DNA from: Dendrophyllia cribrosa
Taxonomy: Eukaryota > Cnidaria > Anthozoa > Scleractinia > Dendrophylliidae
Assembly (NCBI GenBank): GCA_024195265.1
Contig: JAJLRJ010000009.1
Coordinates: 9,144,791-9,208,790 of the forward strand
Direction of reading: 5' to 3'
Length of the DNA: 64,000 nucleotides
Shown: positions 44,867 to 55,764 of the stretch, one piece after another
Layout: each line of letters opens with the position of its first letter
How positions within the stretch are numbered: the first letter of the stretch is position 1
Translations under genes and position numbers: made by a program
The notes under the pieces: model-generated
The model's input: the letters and a program-made list of their open reading frames with translations, nothing else
What the model was told of the DNA's origin: nothing
Databases searched by the model: none

Positions 44867-45533
44867 CTAAGCGACTAAAGAACTTATCTTTTTTTGCAAC
44901 CTAGTACGTTCTTCGTCGCGTATTTCCTTTCTTATTTTTTCAAGATCTGGAGATCGAGTTTGTCCGCCTTGTGTTCAATTTGTATTACTAGAACGAATCA
45001 AGGCTTTGAGCTCATGGTATTTCTGTACCTCACGAAGTATAATAGAAAATTCGGAGTCACTGATGCGTTTGTCTGTGAGGGCTTTAGAAACCAACTCGTT
45101 GACAGAGTTTTGTTTAGCAAGGGCTAGAGTGTAGATGTTCTCATGCTTCGCAACTTTCCTTTCTAGCCTTTTGCTGAATGCAGTAAGACCAGCGAACGTA
45201 AAGCCTGAAATGGCCGCGACACTGGCAAGCGGCGGACTTGCAATGATGCCAAATCCAGTCAGGGCTGTGGCTAATCCGGCCGGCGGAGGACAAACCAGCC
45301 GCAAGAAAACCGAGGCTAACAGCCGAGCCGTGAACAACGGAATGAATTTTTCTTGGCAACCTGTCTGTAGTGGCAACCTGTCTGTAGTGGTTGCATTCTG
45401 TTTCTAATTCTCTCTGTAGATCAGATATCTTTTTAAATCGGAAATCTTCAGGTTTTGATAATACGGGGTAGAGTGGTATAGTCTCGCTGTATTCCGGAGC
45501 CGATGGAGGTAATACGTTAGCCGCCGAGCTCAT
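44867..45533 (-). pseudogene. Conserved Polinton-like protein with Gly/Ala-rich hydrophobic centre
   Basis: The N-terminal part starts at ATG 45533 ('MSSAANVLPPSAPEYSETIP', then 'KISDLQRELETECNHYRQVA'). The centre has a long apolar stretch ('GLATALTGFGIIASPP' and 'AISGFTFAGLTAFSKRL'). The C-terminus is charged and helical ('KHENIYTLALAKQNSVNELV'). Two changes break it: a perfect 17-base tandem duplication (45355-45371 and 45372-45388) shifts the frame, and a TGA at 44975-44977 precedes 35 further in-frame codons ending at 44867. The apolar centre suggests membrane interaction. No function known to me. Confidence 0.65.
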
Positions 45534-47404
45534 AGTGTATATTTAAGAGGCTGTCCGCGAAAGAACGGATAAGAAAAATTTCGGACCCTCACCGATTTCC
45601 CTAATTTTCTCAGTGAAATACAACCATTATATGACATGAACAAATATCACATTTATTTGGATCAATTCCTTTTTTTCCTACTTTGCGAGACGGTTTTCGA
45701 GGTCACCTCGAAACTAACAAATTTGCCTTCGGGTACTCGGCGATTAAGCTGTAAATTTAGGGCGCTACCAAAAATTTATTTCTTATCTGAATTACCTGAA
45801 TATTTTACATATTGAAGTTCCATCATTTTTCAATAGGTCAAAGGTTCAACAACTGTATTTTATAAAATTTTGACTGAGTTATGAATTTTTCTAAATACCT
45901 TTAAATCCTCCGGCTGCGCGATTACATTAGCATACTTTTAGTTGAGGACTATTTTTTCAAAAGTGGGACCTAACCTAGAGTCAAGTCTATTATAAATCAA
46001 AAGTACTAAGACCAATCTACTAACTTATGGAATAAAATTTGTGGGCACTCTTCCTTGCGCGCCGTACAGAGGTCAGCTAAATTTCCCAAATTCGCCATTT
46101 TGGCCGAAACCGGAGATCAAGCGGTCCGACTGACATAGACCATTTTAGGACCCAAAATGTTTGGAAATATCATGATACCCACGAAATGTCAGACTCTTAA
46201 AAGCAAATAAAAATTATTTGTGTTTTAAGCAATTGCTTTTGAAAAAAAAAAAATCGTTTTTCGGCATTCAACAGTAACCTTGCTATTGATATGCAAATTA
46301 GCTTCAGAAGTGAAACGGATATGCAAATTAGCTTCCCAATCAGTAGTTCGGTTTGCCGACGAACGTCTGCATACTACAAAACATTTTCTCTAAAAACAAT
46401 TTACAAGACAAAGTATTGCTTCTTACCAGGAGAAAAACATAAAAAAATCCTTCCAGACCTTCCGTAAGACGTTGTATTTTGTGGCATATTCATTTCCCAC
46501 GATGCGCTATCGCGGTGTTTGTTTTGCAAGGCTAACTTGTTCATTTCATTCTACACTGTAATTCAATTAAAACTAAATCAGTAGTGCGTGTCCGCTAGGT
46601 GTTTATTTTGTCAAAACCACCTGATTCTCTCACAAATTGGGCAATTTTATTCAATAATACCAGAGACAACCTTCAAGACCCTCAATGTACGGGCGCACGA
46701 TGGATATACAAAATCGCTTCCAATATTAAGAGGGTGTCTCTATAATAACCACCCACTCAATTTCGCGTGAAAAATAATTTTCCCTGAAACTCTAGCAAAT
46801 GAAAGACTTTATCGAGGCTAGAAATAAACCAGGTTTGGTTTGGTTCAAAAGGATTTTCTGCCCGCGCAAGGAGCCGTTGAATATTTTGTCCGGCGAAGGC
46901 CCGTCGCAACGTCTCAAAAATTGAAAACTAGGCAATTTTCGTGGCGCTATAAAATATTTAATTCGTGTCGACTAGCAGTGGATTTTATATCAATTTGCTT
47001 AAAAATCTTTCTAGTTTTCTATACGAGGAACAATTTTTCTCTCAATTAAGCCGCAAACGCGAAATTAAGCATATTATGACCCCCACTTAACGCCATCCAA
47101 CGAAAGCTGGAAATGGCCTTGATTTAAAAGCTCATTTTTAAAAATTGGGACCTAGTTCATAACTCTAGCCTACGCAGCCGGAACGTTTAGTCTTTCATTG
47201 GCAAAAATATGCAAAAACCCCTGTACGTTTTTAGTATTTCAAAAGTTATGACCGTTTGTATTAGCACAAGTGCGACCATTTGCGATTTTCCCGACTATTG
47301 CGAAATCGACCCATCTCGAGCAAACTTTGCAATAAATATAGCTTACCTGCTTCGCAACTCGGCTTATTTCCAGCTTCAACCACTTTCCAAAGGCTCAGAT
47401 GGCC

Positions 47405-47947
47405 TTAATCGATAACTGATCCAGTAAATAGGTAGGTTTTGCCTTCGAATCTTGCCGCATGGCCTCTCAGTATATCGCGTCGTTTGAATGTTAGCGAACC
47501 AATACTCGAAACCAAGGCCACATGTCGCGCTAAATATCCTGTTGAAACATCGGCTCGCGGCTGATTTTCTTCGAGAATCAGACAATAAACTATCCAGTAT
47601 ACTATTCGGTATGCATCTAGGAAGAAACTCGAGTTTTGAGGCCATAAATGTCGAAGAAATCTTCTTAGTTTATCGCCGAAAGATCGAGTACTGGTCTGAT
47701 ACTGTTTCCTGAGAGGTCGGCTCAAAATAGAGCGCTGATCGCCCGCAGTTACGAACGAGATCGAATATTTTTTTGTCAAACCACTATAAGATTTCGGAGG
47801 GCGAATTATTACTTTTTTTTTTTTGATTTTTTTTCTCACTATAGTTGATTCTATACAAGCAATACCGTATTGCCATGAATAATAGCCATCCTTCGAGTTA
47901 TCACCCCGCACCTCCTCCCACAAATAATCACCTCCTTTTGGAGGCAT
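47405..47947 (-). CDS. Uncharacterised ORF in the left inverted repeat of the nested element
   Basis: A 180-residue open frame. Its last 115 residues ('ISFVTAGDQRSILS', 'FGDKLRRFLRHLWPQNSSFF', 'RRDILRGHAARFEGKTYLF') are closely matched by the mirror frame in the right arm (50195-50740). No family recognised. Because both arms share DNA sequence, conservation of the frame alone is weak evidence of coding, and other frames are also open here. Confidence 0.3.
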   Translation of the reverse strand: MPPKGGDYLWEEVRGDNSKDGYYSWQYGIACIESTIVRKKIKKKKVIIRPPKSYSGLTKKYSISFVTAGDQRSILSRPLRKQYQTSTRSFGDKLRRFLRHLWPQNSSFFLDAYRIVYWIVYCLILEENQPRADVSTGYLARHVALVSSIGSLTFKRRDILRGHAARFEGKTYLFTGSVID

Positions 47948-47948
47948 A

Positions 47949-47981
<33 letters not shown>

Positions 47982-48015
47982 CATCATCATCATCATCATC
48001 ATCATTATAATCATA
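47946..48015. repeat. (AAT)n(ATC)n microsatellite
   Basis: About 11 aat units followed by about 8 atc units. The mirror position in the other arm (about 49800-49865) has a shorter, interrupted version. Confidence 0.9.
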
Positions 48016-48506
48016 ATAAACATAATCATAATCTCTAGTGACCATTATTAGAGTAAATAGGGTAGTTTGGTAGGCAACCGGTAGAGTCAGATATTAAAGG
48101 TGCTGTCCCTAACTTGCAAGGGTCCAGAACTTGCTTCGCCCTGTTGTACTTTGATTGTGCTTAATTCAGACCAACCTGACAGTCAGATATGAGACCAGCT
48201 ACTTAGTAAACGTTTATCAGAAGACATAATCAGTGGGTTTTGTTTCAGTTGTTAAAATTGGCAACGGTTACAGACAACAGTTTCTGCCTATTTTCGTTTT
48301 TCTTTATTTTGGAACCAAGTTGTAGAAGAAATTGTTAAAGGATAGAGGTTAATGTTTACATTTCAAGTAAGGTTCTCTATGGTCTAAGTAGCTACTGGCT
48401 TCTGAAGGACGCTTTTCAGGAGGATCATAAAACCCGTGAGATTCTGTAGTCTGTAGCACTGTGTCACCCTGGTGCTTTTAAGCCCCAAGTTGCAGCAGAC
48501 ATGTGA

Positions 48507-48849
48507 AATTCCAAAGACGAATCTAATGAACGTCTATTCACTAGAACAGAGTGGATGACGAAGACCCAAGTCCAAAGCTTTCTCTTGCGGCTAGCAGCAA
48601 CGCGTCGCAAAGATCAGGGTGTGGTCGAGCTGTCGGTGGACCAGGAGGAAGACGTCTAATGCCGGCAAGAGACCGCGTATGACCGCTGTGAACGTTATCA
48701 CAACACTCTCCAAGAATTCAATGAAGACCATCTGCAGCCACTTTGAGATCCCAGTAAAATCGAGAGCCAAAAAGAAAACTCTCATAGACAAACTGTCCAA
48801 CATGATCAGCGAATGTGAGTGTATTTCTCACGAGAACGCGATCCCATAA
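48507..48849 (+). pseudogene. C-terminal part of a C2H2/SAP-like gene family (loop of nested element)
   Basis: The first frame reads 'RLFTRTEWMTKTQVQSFLLR' and 'LAATRRKDQGVVELSVDQEE'. After a frameshift at about 48657 the second gives 'NSMKTICSHFEIPVKSRAKK' and 'KTLIDKLSNMISECE', a helix-loop-helix pattern like a SAP DNA-binding motif. The same two blocks, in the same order, occur in the gene inside the outer element (52918-54110), showing the two are members of one family. Broken copy. Confidence 0.6.
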
Positions 48850-49154
48850 AACGGTCGTTGTGAAGTCCCGGCACCAGGGTTCCCGTAATAAACATGTCAC
48901 ATTCACTAATCATCTTAGGCACGGTCTATGAGAACTTTGGATCCTAAGCGCTGTTTAAACGAAACGACCTCCCCCGTCCCAGTGGGTTCGTAACTTCCGT
49001 GATCGTGGACATAATTACATTTTACATTGGTACTGAGAGATTCAACGCTATTTTGTAAACATATGTAATTCAACTTTATCTGGTCTATTTTTCTCTTCAG
49101 CTTTTTTAAACTTGGAAGTATATTTATATTTGTTTCAGTAAAGATCGTTATTAA

Positions 49155-49288
49155 TTTCTTGTTCATCAGGCTACCTAGACAAAGCTGGGATAATTAGTGG
49201 GTCAGTGGGTACATCAGGCTCAGCATTTCTTGTTCATCAGGCTACCTAGACAAAGCTGGGATAATTAGTGGGTCAGTGGGTACATCAT
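49155..49288. repeat. Tandem duplication, 71-base period
   Basis: A 71-base unit starting 'tttcttgttcatcaggctac' is followed directly by 63 bases of a second identical copy. Lies in the loop of the nested element. Confidence 0.9.
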
Positions 49289-49887
49289 GTTTTTGAAAGA
49301 TATTAATACTAAACCTATAAGATTGCATTATATCGTGCCATATACGCTCGAGAGTCTACCTCATTCTGTGGAAAATAATCTGACTAAATATTATATATTT
49401 TACTATATGTCACATGGGTATGGCCAACTCTTTAGCTATTTAAACCATAGCTGAACGTTACTTGAAATGTAAACAATGACTTCTATCCTTTAACAATTTC
49501 TGCTATAATTTTGGCCCCAAAATAAAGAAAACGAAAATAGTCAGAAACTGTTGTCTGTAACCGTTGCCTTTTTTAACAACTGAAAAAAAAAACACTGATT
49601 ATGTCTCCTGTCATAAATGTTCACTAAGTAACTGATCTCTTATCTGACTGTCAGGCTGGTCTGAATTTTAAAGCACAATCAAAGTACAACAGGGCGAAGC
49701 AAGTTCAGGACACTTGCAAGTTAGGGACAGCACCTTTATCTGACTCTACCGGTTGCCTACCAAACTACCCTATTTCCTCGAATAGTAGTCACTAGAGATT
49801 ATGATTATGATTATGTTTATTATGATTATAATGATGATGAGGATGATGATGATGATTATTATTTATGCCTCCAAAAAGAGGTGATTA

Positions 49888-50070
49888 TAGACCACTTTCA
49901 TAATGGCGGCCGATTTATTTATTCTTTTATATGTATGTTAATTAGCCTCACTGGCCTCAGTAACATGTGCACATTTCAAAAGAATTTTTTCTCTAAAATG
50001 AGGCCAGTGAGGCTAATTAACATACATATAAAAGAATAAATGAATCGGCCGCTATTATGAAAGTGGTCTA
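49888..50070. mobile_element. 183-base hairpin MITE, TA target, copy 2
   Basis: Same family and length as 2564-2746. It interrupts the right arm of the nested element; the left arm (about 47900-47940) preserves the empty site, confirming TA insertion. Confidence 0.9.
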
Positions 50071-50194
50071 TTCGTGGGGGGAGGAGCGGGGCGATAACTC
50101 GAAGGATGGCAATTAATTAAGGAAATACGGTATCGCTTTTATGGAATCAACTATAGTGAGAAAAAAAAAATCAAAGAAAAAATAAGAAATCTTA

Positions 50195-50740
50195 TTGTGG
50201 TTTGTGACAAATATCTTGATAAAACAAAAAGAAAATTCGATCTCGTTCGTAACTGCGGGCGATCAGCGGTCTATTTTGAGCGGACCTCTGAGAAAACAGT
50301 ATCAGACCAGTGCTCGATCTTTCGGCGATAAACTGGGAAGATTTCTTCGACATTTATGGCCTCAAAACTCGAGTTTCTTCCTAGATATATACCGGATAGT
50401 ATACTGGATAGTTAATTGTCTGATTCTCGAAGAAAATCAGCCGCGAGCCGATGTTTCAACAGGATATTTAACGCGACACGTGGCCTTGGTTTCGAGTATT
50501 GGTTCGCTAACATTCAAACGACGCGATATACTGAGAGGTCATGCGGCAAGATTCGAAGGCAAAACCTACCTATTTACTGGATCAGTTATCGATTTAAGGC
50601 ATCTGAGGCTTTGGAAAGTGGTTGAAGCTGGAAATAAGCTGAGTTGCGAAGCAGGTAAGCTATATTTATTGCAAAGTTTGCTCGAGATGGGTCGATTTCG
50701 CAATAGTCGGGAAAATCGCAAATGGTCGCACTTGTGCTAA
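50195..50740 (+). CDS. Uncharacterised ORF in the right inverted repeat of the nested element
   Basis: A 181-residue open frame, mirror of 47405-47947 over most of its length, extending further at the C-terminus ('RLWKVVEAGNKLSCEAGKLY'). No recognised domain. It remains open despite small sequence differences between the arms. Confidence 0.3.
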   Translation: MWFVTNILIKQKENSISFVTAGDQRSILSGPLRKQYQTSARSFGDKLGRFLRHLWPQNSSFFLDIYRIVYWIVNCLILEENQPRADVSTGYLTRHVALVSSIGSLTFKRRDILRGHAARFEGKTYLFTGSVIDLRHLRLWKVVEAGNKLSCEAGKLYLLQSLLEMGRFRNSRENRKWSHLC

Positions 50741-51565
50741 TACAAACGGTCATAACTTTTGAAATACTAAAAACGTACAGGGTTTTTTGCATATTTTTGC
50801 CAATGAAAGACTAAACTTTCCAGCTGCGTAGGCTAGAGTTATGAACTAGGTCCCAATTTTTAAAACTGAGCTTTTAAATCAAGGCCATTTCCAGCTTTCG
50901 TTGGATGGCGTTTAGTGGGGGTCATAATATGCTTAATTTCGCGTTTGCGGCTTAATTGAGAGAAAAATTGTTCCTCGTATAGAAAACTAGAAAGATTTTT
51001 AAGCAAATTGATATAAAATCCACTGCTAGTCGACACGAATTAAATATTTTATAGCGCCACGAAAATTGCCTAGTTTTCAATTTTTGAGACGTTGCGACGG
51101 GTCTTCGTCGGACAAAATATTCAACGGCTCCTTGCGCGGGCAGAAAATCCTTTTGAACCAAACCAAACCTGGTTTATTTCTAGCCTCGATAAAGTCTTTC
51201 ATTTGCTAGAGTTTCAGGGAAAATTATTTTTCACGCGAAATTGAGTGGGTGGTTGTTGTAGAGACACCCTCTTAAACGGTGATAACCCCCAAAATCTAAT
51301 AAATATTTATTTACAGGAACATAACCGTAGCCCTGAAGCTACAAATTCTAGGGTGGTGAAGGGAGGGGGATATCTATCACGAATCACATGCATTACTCAA
51401 AAACCTAATAAACGCTATGATATGTGGATGGATTATTAGCCAGTTCGGGCTATTTCTTTTCCTGAACGGTCTCCGGCGGCGAAATCACGAATCACAGTTT
51501 AAAAGCAGTTTAACGGGACACGGTTGAACTTATCTTTAGAAATAACGGCTTAAAACTTTCCCGAC

Positions 51566-52917
51566 CGCTGAGTACATAAAGGCCTCATCCCTTCATTATC
51601 TTGAAGTTCGTGAACACGCTAAGTATACCCAAGAAACTGAAACAATTGACTCCAATGTCACGATAAATCTTCGATGTAGAGGCTGGGGGGGCGGGGGGGG
51701 GGGGGGGGGGGGGGGGAATTTCCGTATAAAAATGACGGGGGTTCTCGGCGTACTTTTTAGGGGTAAAAATTTGTAGATTGGTACCGCTTAGGGTGCTAAA
51801 ATATAAAATGACTACCATTAGAATTATTGCGGTACCTTTTAGGGTATGATAGAATATGTGTTGTTTTAGAATTGGTACCTCTTAGGGGCAAAACCAGCTC
51901 CATTTGAGCCACGCCTATCAAACGAGATTCTGGGACCTTTAATGGTGTTTTTTTTTTATATGGGAGTCCCCCCAGGTATATAGGCAAGTGTTTTTGACTT
52001 ACATAATCATCTTCAAAGATTTTGCGGTTTTCTTAACCCAACGTTTTAACACTGGCAATCCTATAGCATTACGGCATGCAAAACAAGCGCAAAATAAAAT
52101 TGTTTTCATCGTTGTCATGACTGCAAGGCAATGGATGACTGCTAAATAAGTACAATAAATGCTATAATACAAGAGACCCCGTCTAATAAGCCTCCAGTTT
52201 TTAGAGGGGAGGAGAAGAAACACAAATATTTTTATTTTATTTTATTAGCTTCGCCTATTACATAATACAAAAAGAAAAATTATATTAGAGTGCTCAATAG
52301 TTAGACTAGAGCAATAATCCAGCTCTACGTTTCTACTTTATATATATACTGCACTTTTTAAATCCGACAATCTTGTTGATATAAAGCAAGCAAACCAATG
52401 AGGAATAACAATGGCGGCGCGTGGCCTATTCCTCTGTATGGTAAATGCTATAATAAGCAGCCGTTTCTGCTCCATGTCAACTTCAAATTCGGGCCCCATC
52501 TCAACCTCGTCCCCAGGGCCTTCTCCGCTTTCAAAATGGCGGGGCGAGCACAAGGCTGCTGCCAAAATAAGAAAAAAAAAATCCTAGACCGACTAGTGAT
52601 ATTTTGTAAGTTTCGTTAAAACAACGTTTTCAGCTTGGCAGAAAAACCCAAACACGGCTGCCAATCGCTGGAAATAACTTCCGAAATTGCCATTTAATCA
52701 TATCATGCGTCACATGACAAAATACTCCAAGTATTGACCTTGACCACGGGTTTCTACGCCCGGCCCGTCATTTTGAAAGCGAAAAAGACCTGCGGACGAG
52801 CTTGGATCCCGCGGGGTTATTTATTTTACTGTCAACCCGCCGGGTTTTTTAGAGGATGCCCACTACTTTAAACGCGTAGTAATTAATCAAGTTACATCTA
52901 GCTCATGCACACTAAGC
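51566..52917. other. Noncoding interior of the outer element with degenerate repeats
   Basis: Contains a G-rich run (about 51685-51716) and imperfect tandem repeats with 'ggtacc-ctta-ggg' cores at about 51740-51900. From 52501 to 52550 lies one side of the CCAGGG hairpin family ('ccccagggccttctccgctt'). No gene recognised. Confidence 0.55.
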
Positions 52918-54110
52918 TTATGGAGAAAAGCACGTACACTCTTCTATGAAGGACATCAGTTGTTCAGTGAGATCCTTTTTTCAGTCTCTGGATTTGAATG
53001 GTATTTCAAAATGTCCCAAGATCTGTTTTAGCATTGTTACGTTGAACTGATTTAGCTTTTTTTTCCTAGCGCACTCGCACAAGTTGAATGCATCATATGA
53101 TACTGAGAGTGCTGCGGTCCCAATTCGTAAGCGACCTCCGCGATAAGCCTTTGCCTTTCCAATTCTTCGTCTTCCAACAACAGATCTCTAGGGGTAAGGT
53201 AGATTTTTGCTGATACTTGTTGTCTTCTTCTAGTCGCCGCGATGCGAGAAAAGAAACCCTGCACCCAGCTCTTGGTCAACCATTCTTCTCTAGCAAACAA
53301 CCGATTGTTTTGCTCATCACTTGCCTTGCGCATATCGTTAGAAACCTGCTGAGGGACTGCCTTGTGCCCCGTCTACTAACCAATGTCAAACTTTGCGGCT
53401 AAGTATCTCTTAACTTTGTCAGCAAATCTGGAGCCAGGATCCAGCTCGTGGTTTGGCTAGGGCCCATCCCATCCCGACAGCTTGGTCTGACGGTGGCGAA
53501 TCACTTTCATTCTGCCTGATGTTTGCCTTGCATGGCGTATCAGTAATGTTTACTGCTGTAGTAAACCTGTCCACCCAGTTCCTGCGAAGCTGATCATAGA
53601 GTGCGTCCTTCCTTATTGCATGGTCTCCAATGTCCAAATGCGATTCGAGCTCTGAAAATGTTTGGAAACTCTTCGCGCATCCGGGCTCCGAGCACTCAAA
53701 ACTATCCAGCTCTGAATCAGTATCGTCAGCTGAGCTCTCTGCCAGAGGCTCTTTGAATTTATATACACGTGTATCTTTAAGAGCAAACAAATCACTAGTA
53801 ATAACGAGGCCGGTGCTCTCTTGGCCTTGTGAAATTACTAGCTGGTCAAAAGGAATCTCTTTGCCAAGACCTTTTCCGTATGATCTCCAAACACGAATGC
53901 CTTTCTGCTCAAATTGGATATTGTGTAGCTTGCTGAAGCCATCGATCTTGTTCACTTCTAAGGTCTTTTTAGTCTCATCGACTGCGCACATACACACGGA
54001 CGTACCTTTTACTGGTCGTTCGGAAAGTGCTTTTCCCATGTATGCTACTGTAAGAATGTCATGACCTTCGTCGCAGAATCGTGGTATGCATGTTTTCATG
54101 CGGGGTTTCC
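52918..54110 (-). pseudogene. C2H2 zinc-finger / SAP-like gene carried by the outer element
   Basis: In order on the minus strand: 'NIQFEQKGIRVWRSYGKGLG', 'ESTGLVITSD', one C2H2 finger ('FECSEPGCAKSFQTFSELES' then H-x5-H), 'LYDQLRRNWVDRF', 'MGWALAKPRAGS', 'VKRYLAAKFDIG', 'RLFAREEWLTKSWVQGFFSR', and a terminal SAP-like block 'LGHFEIPFKSRD...LTEQLM' ending with TAA at 52918-52920. I recall this layout from uncharacterised cnidarian proteins. Stops at about 53400-53340, a frame change near 53060 and a TGA near 52970 make it a pseudogene. A finger plus SAP-like end suggests DNA binding; the function is otherwise unknown. Confidence 0.65.
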
Positions 54111-54633
54111 TGGCGCAGAACTCCTGGACCACTTTGTCTGTGTCGATGCTCGTGTCCCTGTACGCATGTAGAAGCGCGAGCCCAGAGAGCCTCTCTGCTC
54201 GCATAGTATAGCGCAAGTACATCTTGACCCTTCGCATGAAACTGAATGATCGTTCCGGAGTTGCTGTTGACAGTAGCATCGTCAAAAGAATTGTGAGAAT
54301 AGCAGTGACATCGGGGTACAGCTCCTTATTCGTGAGGCACAAGGGTATCTTGCAGAGTTGATGGTTTCTCTGAAGCAAGTTGCTTCCACTTTGACTTCCA
54401 CCTCACAAGTTCGCCATCAAAAATAACTAGTCTCTCTGTCAAGTCGTTGGCGTAGGTGCAAAAGATCTTGTCTGTTGCAGTCCGGATTGAGTAAGCTTTG
54501 AGTAGCTTTGTGGGGATGAGATATTGCCCCAAAAATATTTCCCCAAAAATATTTTAAGCCCGTACTTAACTGGCTTACAGTCAGTTAAGCCCCTGGCTGT
54601 GCTCAGCTCATCTAGTTTTCGGTTTTGAAGCAT
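54100..54633 (-). pseudogene. hAT transposase C-terminal dimerisation region (ZMYM1-like)
   Basis: Fragments give 'LVRWKSKWKQLASEKPSTLQ', then after a frameshift near 54340 'LYPDVTAILTILLTM', 'STATPERSFSFMRRVKMYLR' and 'ERLSGLALLHAYRD', which is the hAT C-terminal dimerisation module. The rest of the hAT transposase is missing. Its end runs, without a stop, into the C2H2-type gene, forming one 319-codon frame (54378-53419). Confidence 0.8.
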
Positions 54634-54639
54634 GCATTT

Positions 54640-55055
54640 TTATACGTCTTCCTAAGCTTAATCGAATTAACCAAAGGGCCAATGGATCTTGCCACAAGAT
54701 TAGATATAAAAGATAGCTGAATCATAGATATATTTTTTATTTCCGTAAAAAGATCATTCTACGTTATTCAACTTAATTGCGGAGAACGCTTTCTAATCTC
54801 GTCGGGTATCGGTCTGGGCGCAGGGAATTGTGGGAAGGGTATCGGTCTGGATGCCATGCGATTTTAGGGTTTGGGCGCGATCTTAGACTGGCTGACCACT
54901 CGCCTCGATTTCAAGTGGGGGCCTCGAGCCCAGATCGAACGCACTTTACTAATCCATGATTATCACAACTGAGTATTACAATATATTTATAAACTTTTGC
55001 TGTTAATTTCCTTGGTTTATATGAATTATTAAGGAACCTCTGTTTATGTGCCACC
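54640..55055. other. Noncoding stretch, nothing firmly recognised
   Basis: Contains two copies of 'gggtatcggtctgg' (about 54804 and 54838) in a GC-richer patch to about 54940. No gene or RNA signature was established. Confidence 0.45.
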
Positions 55056-55755
55056 TTAAGGTGGCTTACTACAGTTTATAGGGGTCACCAGATGCTTCCG
55101 ATAATATCGATCACAGGTGACCATTTGTGGGAACAAGCAGCAATTACAAAGTCAAAACCATTGTACAAGACAGTGGGTGTTTGTAATTTCACCATCCTCT
55201 GGTTAGAAGTGGCTTAAAACAAGCGACCGAGTGGTTGTCAGAAGACTGGGTTCTAATTCTATGAGGACGTTTTACTCAAAAATCACCCGTACGACCCTAC
55301 CTCAAAATCTTACCATTTAAACTTTGGATAAAAATAAACGTTCTTACAAGTTAAAACAAAAATCTGTAAGAGAGGTTTTCGCATATCAACGAAAATATAA
55401 AAAATAGGAATTTCGAAAAATATTTTAAAATCTGTCTTACAGATTTTGAAAAAAAATTGTCTGCAGATCGATGTTAATGTATATTTAAAAATATCAAAAA
55501 TTGAGCATAGGTCGTACGGCTAGATTTCGAGAAATTCACGACCAAAAAAACGTTTGGTACGATCTCCGAGCATGCGCAGTACTGCGTACACCACGGCCAT
55601 TCACTTATCTGTGCGCGCAGCTGCTCGCGCATTACTAACTGCGTGCACGAGGTCAGAACTTCGTTGTTGTTTGCTCGCGCGGTATTGCTTGCGTGACACA
55701 CGCGCGTAAGGAAATTTATATATTGTCCCTCAAAACTGTATTCGGCCACCTTAAG
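55056..55755. mobile_element. TTAA-ended MITE, 700 bases
   Basis: Left TTAA-GGTGGCTTACTACAGTTT and right AAACTGTATTCGGCC-ACC-TTAA. Related to 2094-3080 by its tips. It lies directly at the inner end of the right arm of the outer element. Confidence 0.75.
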
Positions 55756-55764
55756 TTTAACATT

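Larger units (their letters stand above)
46726..51275. mobile_element. 4.55 kb nested TTAA-target element with about 1.68 kb inverted repeats
   Basis: Ends TTAA-GAGGGTGTCTCTATAA and the inverted copy at 51272. Left arm to about 48405, right arm from about 49420; the right arm carries a later 183-base MITE. The uninterrupted other arm of the host element reads straight across this site, which proves the insertion and its TTAA target. The loop (about 1 kb) contains the 3' part of a SAP-like gene. Confidence 0.9.
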
